Origin: SFTH01 sp963643985
GTDB taxonomy: Bacteria; Bacillota; Clostridia; Christensenellales; Aristaeellaceae
NCBI GenBank assembly: GCA_963643985.1
Contig: CAVINP010000029.1
Location: 1-21,255 of the forward strand
DNA: 21,255 bases
Direction: 5' to 3'
Shown: in pieces, positions 13,764 through 20,890 of the stretch
How positions within the stretch are numbered: the stretch's first letter is position 1
How the letters are laid out: the number at the start of each line of letters is the position of its first letter
Program-made: the position numbers and the translations under genes
The notes under the pieces: model-generated
What the model was told of the DNA's origin: nothing
The model's input: the letters and a program-made list of their open reading frames with translations, nothing else
Databases searched by the model: none

Positions 13764-14783
13764 TTGAAGATGAAGTGCCTGCTGGCGGCGATGGACGGCA
13801 TGAGCGCCGCACCGCTGCGCAGCGTCTGCTTTGAATACGGTGCGGACGGCGCGACCACGGAGATGATCGGCGCGATCGGTCTGGCCCGCATGCGCCGCAA
13901 GCGCAGTTCTGCAGACGAGGCGCTGCTGCTGCGAAGGCCGGAAGAGAAAAATCTGGCGGCACAACTGATCGGCAACGATCCTGCCGTCATGGCAACTGCC
14001 GCGCGGCGCGTCGAGGATATGAACCGCTTTGACGCGGTCGAGATCAATATGGGCTGTCCCGCACGCTGCGTGGTGGGCAGCGGCAACGGCTCCGCACTGT
14101 TGCTGGATCTGCCACGGGCCGAGGCCATACTGCATGCGGTCTGCGGGGCGGTAGATCTGCCTGTGCGGCTGAAGCTGCGCCTGGGCTGGGACGAGGGGCA
14201 CATCGTGGCACCCGAACTGTGCCGCATTGCGCAGCACGCGGGCTGCAGCGAAATCATACTGCACGGGCGCACGCGCGAGCAGCGCTACACGGGTCAAGCC
14301 GATATCACTGCCATGCGCGACGCACGTGCGGCGGTGCGTATTCCCTTCTATGCCAACGGCGGCGTGACCTGCGCAGGGGATGCGCGTGCCTTCATGGAAA
14401 AGGTGGGCGCGGACGGCGTGTGCATCGGTCGGGCTGCGCTGAAGAACCCCTGGATCTTTCAGGACATTGCCCTGCTCGAGGAAGGCCGTGAGCCGTCCGA
14501 ACACGGTGCAGAGGAGCGCATACGGCTGCTTCACACGCTCTCTCAGCGGCTCTGCGAACAGAAACCGGAGCATTTTGCCATCTGCGAGATGCGCAAGTTT
14601 GCAAGCTGGTATCTGACCGGGCTGACGGGCTGGCAGGAGATGCTGACGATGCTGCACAGGATCGATACGCTGGACGGATTCATCAGAGCGACAGGGGCCT
14701 ACCTTGATCGCCTGCTGCAGGCAAACGATACGCGGCTGCATCCGGAAATTGCACCCGCGCCGACGCTGGATACGAAGAGATGA
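13764..14783 (+). CDS. dus: tRNA-dihydrouridine synthase (Dus family)
   Basis: A 339-residue FMN enzyme that reduces uridine to dihydrouridine in tRNA D-loops using NADPH. It has LLAAMDGMSAAPLR (flavin-binding start, residues 6-19), EINMGCPARCVVGSGNGSAL with the catalytic Cys98, LKLRLGWD with the conserved Lys (138), ILHGRTREQRYTG (His/Arg FMN and substrate loop), YANGGV and CIGRAALKNPWIF (FMN phosphate loop). It most resembles DusB-type enzymes. The start is uncertain: TTG 13764 has GGGAG nine bases upstream, whereas ATG 13770 lacks a well-placed site and ATG 13728 would run into the start of the Smr gene. It converges on a small membrane-protein gene only nine bases away, with no terminator between. 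Confidence 0.92.
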   Translation: MKMKCLLAAMDGMSAAPLRSVCFEYGADGATTEMIGAIGLARMRRKRSSADEALLLRRPEEKNLAAQLIGNDPAVMATAARRVEDMNRFDAVEINMGCPARCVVGSGNGSALLLDLPRAEAILHAVCGAVDLPVRLKLRLGWDEGHIVAPELCRIAQHAGCSEIILHGRTREQRYTGQADITAMRDARAAVRIPFYANGGVTCAGDARAFMEKVGADGVCIGRAALKNPWIFQDIALLEEGREPSEHGAEERIRLLHTLSQRLCEQKPEHFAICEMRKFASWYLTGLTGWQEMLTMLHRIDTLDGFIRATGAYLDRLLQANDTRLHPEIAPAPTLDTKR

Positions 14784-14792
14784 GGACAGGCG

Positions 14793-15074
14793 TTACTCTG
14801 CCCCGTCCTCTTTCTTTCCCTCTTCCTTGTTTTCCTCGGATTTGTCGGGGAAGCTCTCCTTCGCCTTGCGCTTCAAAAAGGTCGAGGCAAAGAGATCGGG
14901 CACGGTCTTTTCGTAGGCCTCGGGGTCATCGTAGTGCGTCTGTGTGCCACGTCCCTGCCCCAGCAGGCGCGTGAGCATCAGGCAGACGTAGAGTATCAGC
15001 ATGATCAGGCCGATGATGGCGATGTATTGTATGCCGGCAGGCAGGTCGCCCAGAAGTGCTTTGATGTCGAGCAT
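14793..15074 (-). CDS. Small single-span membrane protein of unknown function
   Basis: A 93-residue protein with a short N-terminal segment (MLDIKALLGDLPAG), one strongly hydrophobic helix at about residues 15-37 (IQYIAIIGLIMLILYVCLML) and a long charged tail rich in Lys and Glu. The tail includes KTVPDLFASTFLKRKAKESF. I do not recognise a family. ATG at 15074 is chosen because GGAGG is seven bases upstream; in-frame codons further upstream overlap the promoter. The layout (N-terminus out, large soluble tail in the cytoplasm) suggests a tethering or scaffold protein, but this is a guess. It is transcribed alone from a promoter back to back with that of the FucU-like gene. Confidence 0.75.
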   Translation of the reverse strand: MLDIKALLGDLPAGIQYIAIIGLIMLILYVCLMLTRLLGQGRGTQTHYDDPEAYEKTVPDLFASTFLKRKAKESFPDKSEENKEEGKKEDGAE

Positions 15075-15102
15075 ATTGTCCTCCAAAGAATAATCTACCC
15101 TC

Positions 15103-15132
15103 ATTATACACCACAAAGTGAAAAAAATACAA
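15103..15132 (-). promoter_or_regulatory. Promoter of the small membrane-protein gene
   Basis: On the minus strand TATAAT (15108-15103) is preceded, 18 bases upstream, by TTGTAT (15132-15127). A T-rich spacer lies between. Confidence 0.6.
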
Positions 15133-15152
15133 TAAAATGGGTACATTTTCCG

Positions 15153-15181
15153 GAGACAAAATCAGAAAAAAGGTATATAAT
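15153..15181 (+). promoter_or_regulatory. Promoter of the FucU/RbsD-like gene
   Basis: TATAAT at 15176-15181 with GAGACA (15153-15158, 4 of 6 to consensus) 17 bases upstream. It lies 36 bases before the ATG and is divergent from the promoter at 15103-15132. Confidence 0.6.
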
Positions 15182-15216
15182 GGAATTAACCAAATTGAAA
15201 TCGGAGGTATACGATC

Positions 15217-15654
15217 ATGCTCAAGGGTATTCCGAAAATTCTTTCTCCCGAACTGCTGAAGATTCTCTGCGAAATGGGCCACGGCGATGAGCTGACCATC
15301 GGTGACGGCAACTTCCCCGGCAAGACGAACGCCAAGATCGAGATCCGCATGGACGGCCACGGCGTGCCGGAGATTCTGGATGCAATCCTGCAGGTCATGC
15401 CGCTGGACACCTATGTGGAGCATCCGGTGATGCTGATGGCCAAGGTGCCCGGCGACAAGGTGGAAACGCCCATCTGGGACACCTACAAGGAAATCGTGGC
15501 CAAGCACGATCCGCGCGGCGCGGCCTGCTTCGGCGAGATCGAGCGCATGGCGTTCTACGATCGTACGCGTGAGAAGTCCAGCGTGGTCATCATGAGCGGC
15601 GAGAGCGCACTGTATGCCAACGTCATACTCAAAAAGGGCGTTGTGGTCGACTGA
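15217..15654 (+). CDS. FucU/RbsD-family sugar mutarotase (L-fucose mutarotase-like)
   Basis: A 145-residue protein of the RbsD/FucU family, which interconverts anomers or ring forms of sugars such as fucose and ribose in the cytoplasm. The catalytic histidine is His22 in EMGHGDELTIGD, with Asp30 in the same motif and GNFPGKT following, the FucU-type pattern. The C-terminal ESALYANVILKKGVVVD matches the family's closing motif with its conserved Tyr. GGAGG nine bases upstream supports ATG 15217. It stands alone between its own promoter and a strong terminator, with no fucose or ribose catabolic gene nearby. The actual sugar is therefore open; fucose is suggested only by the motif type. Confidence 0.9.
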   Translation: MLKGIPKILSPELLKILCEMGHGDELTIGDGNFPGKTNAKIEIRMDGHGVPEILDAILQVMPLDTYVEHPVMLMAKVPGDKVETPIWDTYKEIVAKHDPRGAACFGEIERMAFYDRTREKSSVVIMSGESALYANVILKKGVVVD

Positions 15655-15661
15655 TGCAAAT

Positions 15662-15708
15662 GAAGGAACTGCTGCAGATGTTGCGGCGGTTCCTTCGTTT
15701 TCTTTTTT
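15662..15708 (+). terminator. Intrinsic terminator after the FucU-like gene
   Basis: A 15-bp stem (15662-15676 with 15682-15696, two G-U pairs) and a 5-base loop are followed by a T-rich tract TTTTCTTTTTT. It lies between two converging genes and mainly serves the rightward one. Confidence 0.88.
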
Positions 15709-15740
15709 GGGCTCATCACGGAAAGTCGGTGATTCTCTTC

Positions 15741-16514
15741 TCAGTTGCCGCACTCGATGGAGATGTGCGTAAATACATCCAGTATGTCGTCCACACGCAG
15801 CTGCTGCTTTTCCGCGCCGCTCTTGTCCATGATGACCTGACCGCGGTCCATCATCAGCAGGCGCGAACCGTATTCCACGGCGTAGCGCAGGTTATGGGTG
15901 ACCATCATGGCCGTCAGCTTCTTCTCGCGCACGATGCGGTCCGTCAGCTGCATGATGATCTCCGCCGTGTGCGGGTCGAGTGCCGCGGTGTGCTCGTCCA
16001 GTATCAGGAAGTCCAGCGGCGAGAGCGTCGCCATCAGCAGTGCGACGGCCTGACGCTGACCGCCCGAGAGCGAGCCCATCTTCACGTGCAGTTTGTCCTC
16101 CAGCCCCAGCTGCAGCGATGCGAGCTGATCCCTGAAATACGACTCTCGCTGTTTGGAAACCGCGCGTCCCAGGTTGAAAGGCTTGCCCTTGTTGTCGGCC
16201 AGAGAGAGGTTCTCCAGCATCGTCAGATCCGGGCAGGTGCCCATGGCAGGGTCCTGAAAGATGCGGCCGATGTGCGTGTAGCGGCGGTACTCCGGCGAGC
16301 GCGTGATGTCGTGGCCGTCGATGACCACCTGACCGCCCTCCACGGGGATGCTGCCGCAGATGATGTTGAGCATGCTCGTCTTGCCGCTGCCGTTGCTGCC
16401 CACGATGGACACGAACTCGCCCGTGTCGACGTGCAGGTTGAAATCGCGGAAGAGGCAGGCCTCGGTGATCAGCCCCTGATTATAGATTTTGTTGATGTTA
16501 ATCAGATCAAGCAT
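15741..16514 (-). CDS. trpZ: Tryptophan-type ABC transporter ATPase (TrpZ-like)
   Basis: A 257-residue ABC ATPase with all motifs: Walker A GSNGSGKTS (39-47), Q-loop in GRIFQDP (83-89), signature LSGGQ (149-153), Walker B FLILDEH (169-175) and H-loop His207. The LDEHTAALDP form is typical of the ATPase paired with PF04392-type binding proteins. It couples ATP hydrolysis to uptake through the permease encoded directly upstream. Its ATG lies within the last codons of the permease gene (8-base overlap), so the two are translationally coupled. It is the last gene of the leftward operon, and no clear terminator for that direction was seen beyond it. The assignment to tryptophan rests on the T-box leader of the operon. 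Confidence 0.9.
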   Translation of the reverse strand: MLDLININKIYNQGLITEACLFRDFNLHVDTGEFVSIVGSNGSGKTSMLNIICGSIPVEGGQVVIDGHDITRSPEYRRYTHIGRIFQDPAMGTCPDLTMLENLSLADNKGKPFNLGRAVSKQRESYFRDQLASLQLGLEDKLHVKMGSLSGGQRQAVALLMATLSPLDFLILDEHTAALDPHTAEIIMQLTDRIVREKKLTAMMVTHNLRYAVEYGSRLLMMDRGQVIMDKSGAEKQQLRVDDILDVFTHISIECGN

Positions 16515-17403
16515 GCTTCTTCGCCTTCTTTCCGCCGTGTTGTCCCAGCACCAGTATCAGCAGGAACAGCACCGCCGTAACCAGCTTGAGCAGGTTGGCG
16601 GGCAGGCCCAGCGAAATGGCAAGCTGAATGCACATCTTGTAGACAATGCTGCCCACGACCACCGCCGTGGTGGCCTTCACGAAGTGCAATCTCTTGAACA
16701 GCGTCGAACCGATGATGACCGTTGCCAGGCCGAATACCATCTGGCCCGTGCCCATGGTGCTGGAGAAGGCACGCTGCTCGTGGCAGACCACAGCTCCGCA
16801 GAGCGCGACCATCATGTTGGCAATGACCAGACCCAGTATTTTCACCCGGCCCTGATCCACCGCCAGCGAGGTGACGACCGTGGCATTGTTGCCCACGGCC
16901 CGCAGCAGCATGCCGCTCTTGGTTTTAAAGTACAGGTCAAAGGCGAACTTGAATACCAGTGCCAGTATGAAGGATACGATCAGCTTGCGCTGCATCAGCG
17001 TCAGGCTGCCGAAGAGAGCCATCACGGGCGCAGAGGTGAAAATCGTGTCAAAGGAGCGATCCACCGCCAGGTTGGAGCCGGCAATCTGCAGATTGATGGA
17101 GAACAGTGCCGTCATCATGATGATGCTTGCGAGCATGTCTCGCACGTGCAGCCGCACATGGATCAGACCCGTTGCGAGTCCGGCCAGCGCACCCACGAGC
17201 ATGGCGGCAAGCAGCGTCAGCCAGGGATCGACACCGTGCACCAGCAGTACCGCGCTCACGGCCGCGCCCAGCGGGAAGCTGCCGTCCACCGTCAGATCCG
17301 GGAAATCCAGTATCCGATAGGTGATGAGTATGCCGTAGGAGAGCAGTGCGTAGATCAGGCCCTGTGTAACGGTACTGACCAGCAAATCCAGAATTGCGCC
17401 CAT
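16507..17403 (-). CDS. trpY: Tryptophan-type ABC transporter permease (TrpY-like)
   Basis: A 298-residue integral membrane protein of the PF02653 permease superfamily. The sequence ILDFPDLTVDGSFPLGA at residues 31-47 is the hallmark of permeases that work with PF04392 binding proteins (TrpXYZ and relatives). About eight hydrophobic helices are visible, with LLRAVGNNATVVTSLAVDQGRVK as the cytoplasmic coupling loop. The C-terminus is basic (GKKAKKHA). The gene starts 28 bases after the stop of the binding-protein gene and overlaps the ATPase start by 8 bases. Its ribosome site (AAGGGA) is somewhat far from the ATG, so expression may depend partly on translation of the gene before it. Confidence 0.9.
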   Translation of the reverse strand: MGAILDLLVSTVTQGLIYALLSYGILITYRILDFPDLTVDGSFPLGAAVSAVLLVHGVDPWLTLLAAMLVGALAGLATGLIHVRLHVRDMLASIIMMTALFSINLQIAGSNLAVDRSFDTIFTSAPVMALFGSLTLMQRKLIVSFILALVFKFAFDLYFKTKSGMLLRAVGNNATVVTSLAVDQGRVKILGLVIANMMVALCGAVVCHEQRAFSSTMGTGQMVFGLATVIIGSTLFKRLHFVKATTAVVVGSIVYKMCIQLAISLGLPANLLKLVTAVLFLLILVLGQHGGKKAKKHA

Positions 17404-17431
17404 GATGTTTCTGTCCCTTCAATGTCGGAAA

Positions 17432-18379
17432 TTAAGCGTTTGCGTCGATGGCTGCGGAGGCCACGTCCTCGGGCAGCTCGATGCCGAAGGTGCTCAGTGC
17501 GTCGTAGTTGACATAGATGCCGTACTCGGCGATGGTCTCATAGGGCATCTCGCTCGCGGTGGCCTCGCCGGTGAGGATCTTGGCGGCCATCATGCCGGTC
17601 TGGCGGCCCAGTGCGATGTAGTCGATGCCGGCGGAGGCCACGCAGCCCAGCTTGACCTGCTCGACTTCGCTGCCGTATACGGGGATGCCTGCATCGTCGG
17701 TCTTCTCAAGTATGGAGGAGAGCACGCCGACCACGTTGTTGTCGGTCAGGTTGCTCATGCAGTCCACACCCTTGCTGATGAGGGTGTCGGCGGCCTGCGT
17801 CACTTCGTTCTGGGCGGTCACGCCGATGGCCTCGATGGTGAAGCCGTAGTCGCCGGCCTTTTCCTGATACTCGGCAATGGCGGATACGGAGTTCGGCTCG
17901 CTGGTGGTGTAGATGATGCCGATGGTCGCGGCATCGGGCTGGAGCTTGCGGATCAGATCGAGCTGAGCCTCAACGGGCAGCTTGTCGCTGGTGCCGGTGA
18001 TGTTGCCGGAGGTCAGGCCTGCGGCTTCGGGGTCGGTGATGGCAGTGAAGACCACGGGAATGTCCTTGTCCTCGGCGGCGGCGTAGCAGGCCGTTGCGGA
18101 GGGCGTGGCGATGGCGCACATCAGCGCGACATTGTTGGCGGAGAAATTCTGGGCGATCTGCGTGGCAATGCTGTTGTCAAAGCCCGCGTTCTGGTAGGAA
18201 ATTTCGAAGTCTTCGCCCTCGACCAGGCCCGCATCCTCGAGGCCCTGAATGAAGCCCTCGCGGCAGTTGTCCAGAGAGGCATGCTCACCGTACTGGTTGA
18301 TACCGATGACCGGCGCGGCCAGTGCGCTGCAGGAAAGAACGAGAACCAGTGCGATCAGAACGGAAGTCAGCTTTTTCAT
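17432..18379 (-). CDS. trpX: Tryptophan-type ABC transporter substrate-binding protein (TrpX-like, PF04392)
   Basis: A 315-residue exported binding protein of the ABC_sub_bind family (PF04392). The start at 18379 has AAGGAG eight bases upstream and opens a signal sequence MKKLTSVLIALVLVLSC. Cys17 in VLSC could be lipidated, or cleavage may follow ALA. The mature part has the family segments VIGINQYGEHASLDNCREGF, CAIATPSATACYAAAE, the VFTAITDPEAAGL motif, the IGIIYTTSEPNS strand and GIDYIALGRQTG. It would capture substrate outside the membrane for the TrpY/TrpZ-like pair. It is the first gene after a UGG T-box, which identifies tryptophan as the likely substrate. In-frame codons reach back to an ATG at 18466 with its own GGAGG; that start would put 29 polar residues before the signal sequence and is less likely. 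Confidence 0.9.
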   Translation of the reverse strand: MKKLTSVLIALVLVLSCSALAAPVIGINQYGEHASLDNCREGFIQGLEDAGLVEGEDFEISYQNAGFDNSIATQIAQNFSANNVALMCAIATPSATACYAAAEDKDIPVVFTAITDPEAAGLTSGNITGTSDKLPVEAQLDLIRKLQPDAATIGIIYTTSEPNSVSAIAEYQEKAGDYGFTIEAIGVTAQNEVTQAADTLISKGVDCMSNLTDNNVVGVLSSILEKTDDAGIPVYGSEVEQVKLGCVASAGIDYIALGRQTGMMAAKILTGEATASEMPYETIAEYGIYVNYDALSTFGIELPEDVASAAIDANA

Positions 18380-18487
18380 GGTAATATCTCCTTTATGTGT
18401 CGAATTGTGTTTGGCTGTGCGAATGGAATACCTCTTGTTTCGCCATCGGAAATCCAGCCTGTCCATACTCAAACACCTCCGAATTTG

Positions 18488-18525
18488 TAAATAAAAACAC
18501 CATCCCAAATAATTGGGACAGTGTT
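18488..18525 (-). terminator. T-box terminator hairpin
   Basis: On the minus strand AACACTGTCCCAA (18525-18513) pairs over 13 positions (two G-U) with TTGGGATGGTGTT (18508-18496), followed by a T-rich run. It overlaps functionally with the antiterminator, whose AGTT arm (18531-18528) lies just upstream. Confidence 0.9.
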
Positions 18526-18766
18526 ATAAACTGCGGTGCCACCCAAGTTGATGCAAAATGCATCCGCTCTTTGTCTCGCACATACATGCGAGCCGCCCTG
18601 GTAACGGGTGCGGGTCCCGTCGGTTGCTACTCACCGTAAAAGGCTTTCGACCGCCCTCATAAGTCCATTCACACGGGCTTTGCTGCCGCAATCCCACCGC
18701 CTGCGGCTCTCTTCAGACATCGTATCCGCGCTACTCGTCTTAATCAAAGGTTTGATCTGATGTTGA
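18491..18766 (-). promoter_or_regulatory. T-box leader with UGG (tryptophan) specifier controlling the trpXYZ-type operon
   Basis: A complete T-box is read on the minus strand. Stem I opens with GACGAGTAG (AGTA box), has the distal GAGAGCCGCAGGCGGTGGGA segment, and on its 3' side the specifier loop GTGAATGGACTT with UGG at 18667-18665. Further hairpins follow (CTCGCA/TGCGAG at 18593-18576, GATGCA/TGCATC near 18565-18551). The T-box sequence TGGGTGGCACCGC is at 18545-18533, with antiterminator arms AACT/AGTT. It is known that uncharged tRNA matching the specifier stabilises the antiterminator and lets transcription continue. Uncharged tRNA-Trp should thus turn on the downstream transporter. 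The leader terminator ends about 110 bases before the first ATG. Confidence 0.93.
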
Positions 18767-18771
18767 TACGA

Positions 18772-18800
18772 ATTATAGCCGTCACGTAGCCTTTTGTCAA
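18772..18800 (-). promoter_or_regulatory. Consensus promoter of the T-box/trpXYZ operon
   Basis: On the minus strand a perfect TTGACA (18800-18795) and a perfect TATAAT (18777-18772) are separated by 17 bases. Transcription would start near 18765, just before stem I of the T-box. Confidence 0.92.
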
Positions 18801-18867
18801 TAGTTTTTTTGAAAAAAATTTTGTGAAAACCGAAGATTCCATCTTGCGCAAAGGGGGGATTTGCGGT

Positions 18868-18873
18868 TATAAT
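18868..18873 (+). promoter_or_regulatory. -10 element of the nadE gene
   Basis: A perfect TATAAT lies 40 bases before the ATG. The upstream TTGCGC (18844-18849, spacer 18) is a weak -35. It is divergent from the T-box promoter. Confidence 0.55.
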
Positions 18874-18913
18874 GAAATAACGAACATTATAAATATGAAC
18901 AGGGGAACGGTAT

Positions 18914-20809
18914 ATGCGGGATGGATTTATACGTGCAGCCGTCGGTACGCCGTCGATTCGCGTGGGCGATTGCATCGGCAACGCAGAGAAGATCATCGCT
19001 CTGATGCGTCTGGCCGACTCCAAACAGGCCAAGCTCCTGACGCTGCCGGAGCTGTGCGTGACCGGCTATACCGCGTCGGACCTTTTTTTGACGCGGCCGC
19101 TGCTGGAGGGTGCGATCGACGCGCTGGCGCTGATACGCAATGCCTCGACTTCTCTGGATCTGCTCACCTGCGTGGGTCTGCCGATGGCCTTTGAGGGTCG
19201 GCTGTACAACTGCGCGGTATTTATCAAGGGCGGACGGATACTGGGCATCGTGCCCAAGCGCAACCTGCCCAACTATGGTGTCTATTACGAGATGCGCCAC
19301 TTCATTCCCGGCCCCGCGCAGGTGCGCGAGGTCGAGCTGTTCGGGCGCAGGGTGCCCTTCGGCGCGGACATGCTCTTCCGTTGCCGCCAGATGCCCATGC
19401 TGGTGGTCGGCGCGGAGATCTGCGAGGATCTCTGGGTGCCGGATTCGCCGGGCGTGAAACTCGCCGTGGCGGGTGCGACGGTGATCATGAACCCTTCGGC
19501 CAGCGACGAATCGGTCGGCAAGTCAGACTATCGGCGCATGCTGGTGACGAGCCAGAGTGCCAAGCTCGTGTGCGCCTATCTGTACGCAGACGCGGGTGAG
19601 GGCGAGAGCAGCACGGATCTGGTCTTCTCCGGCCACAACATGATCGCCGAAAACGGCGTGCTGCTGGCACAGTCCGAAAAATACGAGACAGGGCTGATCT
19701 TTTCGGAGATCGACCTTGACTTCCTCGACCACGAGCGCCGCCGCATGAACACCTTCGGCACGCCCGGCGCAAGCCTCTACACGGCCGAGTTTGACATGCA
19801 GATGAACGACATCGTGCTGGACCGCTACATCGATCCCATGCCCTTCGTGCCCTCCGACCCTGCAAAACGCGAGGCCCGCTGCGAGGAAATCCTCGACATT
19901 CAGGCGCACGGTCTGGCCACGCGCATGAAACACATTAACTGCAGGCGTGCGGTGATCGCCGTCTCGGGTGGTCTGGACAGCACGCTGGCACTGCTGGTGA
20001 CGGCACGCGCGTTTGACCTGTGCAAGCTCGATCACGCGGGCATCACCGCCATCACCATGCCCTGCTACGGCACGACATCCCGCACCCGCTCCAACGCCCA
20101 GATCATCTCCGAGCGCCTTGGCACGACGTTTATGGAAATCCCGATCGGCGATGCGGTGGCGCAGCACTTCAAAGACATCGATCTGCCGCCGGAGGCCCGC
20201 AATGTGACCTATGAAAATTCTCAGGCCCGTGAGCGTACGCAGGTGCTGATGGACATGGCCAACAAGCTCGGTGGCATCGCGGTCGGCACGGGCGATCTGT
20301 CCGAGCTGGCGCTGGGCTGGGCAACCTACAACGGCGACCACATGTCGATGTACGGCGTCAATGCCTCCGTACCCAAGACGCTGGTGCGCTATCTGGTCAA
20401 GTACGAGGCGGACCATACGGAGGATGAAGAGCTGTCGCGTGCGCTGGAGGATATACTGGCAACGCCCGTCAGCCCCGAGCTGCTGCCGCCGGTGGACGGC
20501 GAAATTGCCCAGTGCACCGAGGATCTGGTCGGCCCCTACGAGCTGCATGACTTCTTCCTCTACCACATACTGCGCCGCGGCTGCATGCCCGACAAGGTCA
20601 GAAGGCTGGCCATACACGCCTTTGCCGGCCGCTATGACTCCCAGGTCATCACGCACTGGCTGCAGACCTTCTGCCGCCGCTTCTTCAGCCAGCAGTTCAA
20701 GCGCTCCTGCATGCCCGACGGCCCGAAGGTCGGTTCGGTAGCGCTCTCGCCGCGCGGCGACCTGCGCATGCCCTCCGACGCGGTGTCGGTGCTGTGGAAG
20801 CTGAGATAA
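18914..20809 (+). CDS. nadE: Glutamine-dependent NAD+ synthetase (two-domain NadE)
   Basis: A 631-residue enzyme for the last step of NAD+ synthesis: deamido-NAD+ (nicotinate adenine dinucleotide) is adenylylated with ATP and amidated using ammonia from glutamine. The N-terminal glutaminase (nitrilase fold) has its triad at Glu46 (TLPELCVTGY), Lys115 (VPKRNLPNYGVYYE) and Cys170 (GAEICEDLW). The C-terminal synthetase has the PP-loop SGGLDS at 351-356, the ENSQARERTQVLMDMAN helix and GTGDLSELALGW. The length is normal for the long glutamine-using type. AGGGGA seven bases upstream supports ATG 18914. It is transcribed alone, divergent from the trp transporter, from a TATAAT promoter. No terminator of ordinary form was seen after it; the hairpin array beyond 20890 may serve. 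Confidence 0.96.
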   Translation: MRDGFIRAAVGTPSIRVGDCIGNAEKIIALMRLADSKQAKLLTLPELCVTGYTASDLFLTRPLLEGAIDALALIRNASTSLDLLTCVGLPMAFEGRLYNCAVFIKGGRILGIVPKRNLPNYGVYYEMRHFIPGPAQVREVELFGRRVPFGADMLFRCRQMPMLVVGAEICEDLWVPDSPGVKLAVAGATVIMNPSASDESVGKSDYRRMLVTSQSAKLVCAYLYADAGEGESSTDLVFSGHNMIAENGVLLAQSEKYETGLIFSEIDLDFLDHERRRMNTFGTPGASLYTAEFDMQMNDIVLDRYIDPMPFVPSDPAKREARCEEILDIQAHGLATRMKHINCRRAVIAVSGGLDSTLALLVTARAFDLCKLDHAGITAITMPCYGTTSRTRSNAQIISERLGTTFMEIPIGDAVAQHFKDIDLPPEARNVTYENSQARERTQVLMDMANKLGGIAVGTGDLSELALGWATYNGDHMSMYGVNASVPKTLVRYLVKYEADHTEDEELSRALEDILATPVSPELLPPVDGEIAQCTEDLVGPYELHDFFLYHILRRGCMPDKVRRLAIHAFAGRYDSQVITHWLQTFCRRFFSQQFKRSCMPDGPKVGSVALSPRGDLRMPSDAVSVLWKLR

Positions 20810-20847
20810 ACTACGGATAAAACGAAAACCGCTCCGCTACAGACAAG

Positions 20848-20890
20848 GGATACACTGATTAAATGAGGTGGTAAGCTGAGCAGTGAATTT
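20848..20890 (-). repeat. Interspersed repeat module A, copy 2
   Basis: The reverse complement of this 43-base stretch equals 5792-5834 except for one base. It begins 39 bases after the nadE stop and directly adjoins the hairpin array, as copy 1 adjoins the hairpin at 5733-5776. Confidence 0.9.

Noticed and set aside
12564..14741. Minus-strand open frame of about 725 codons across amidohydrolase, smr and dus
   Set aside because: It is a shadow of GC-rich genes, spans several real genes on both strands and the intervening promoters, and shows no recognisable domain.
15654..18490. Long plus-strand open frames antisense to the trpXYZ-type genes
   Set aside because: The opposite strand carries complete ABC transporter motifs; these frames are repetitive Gln/His/Arg- or Gly/Val-rich shadows without ribosome sites.
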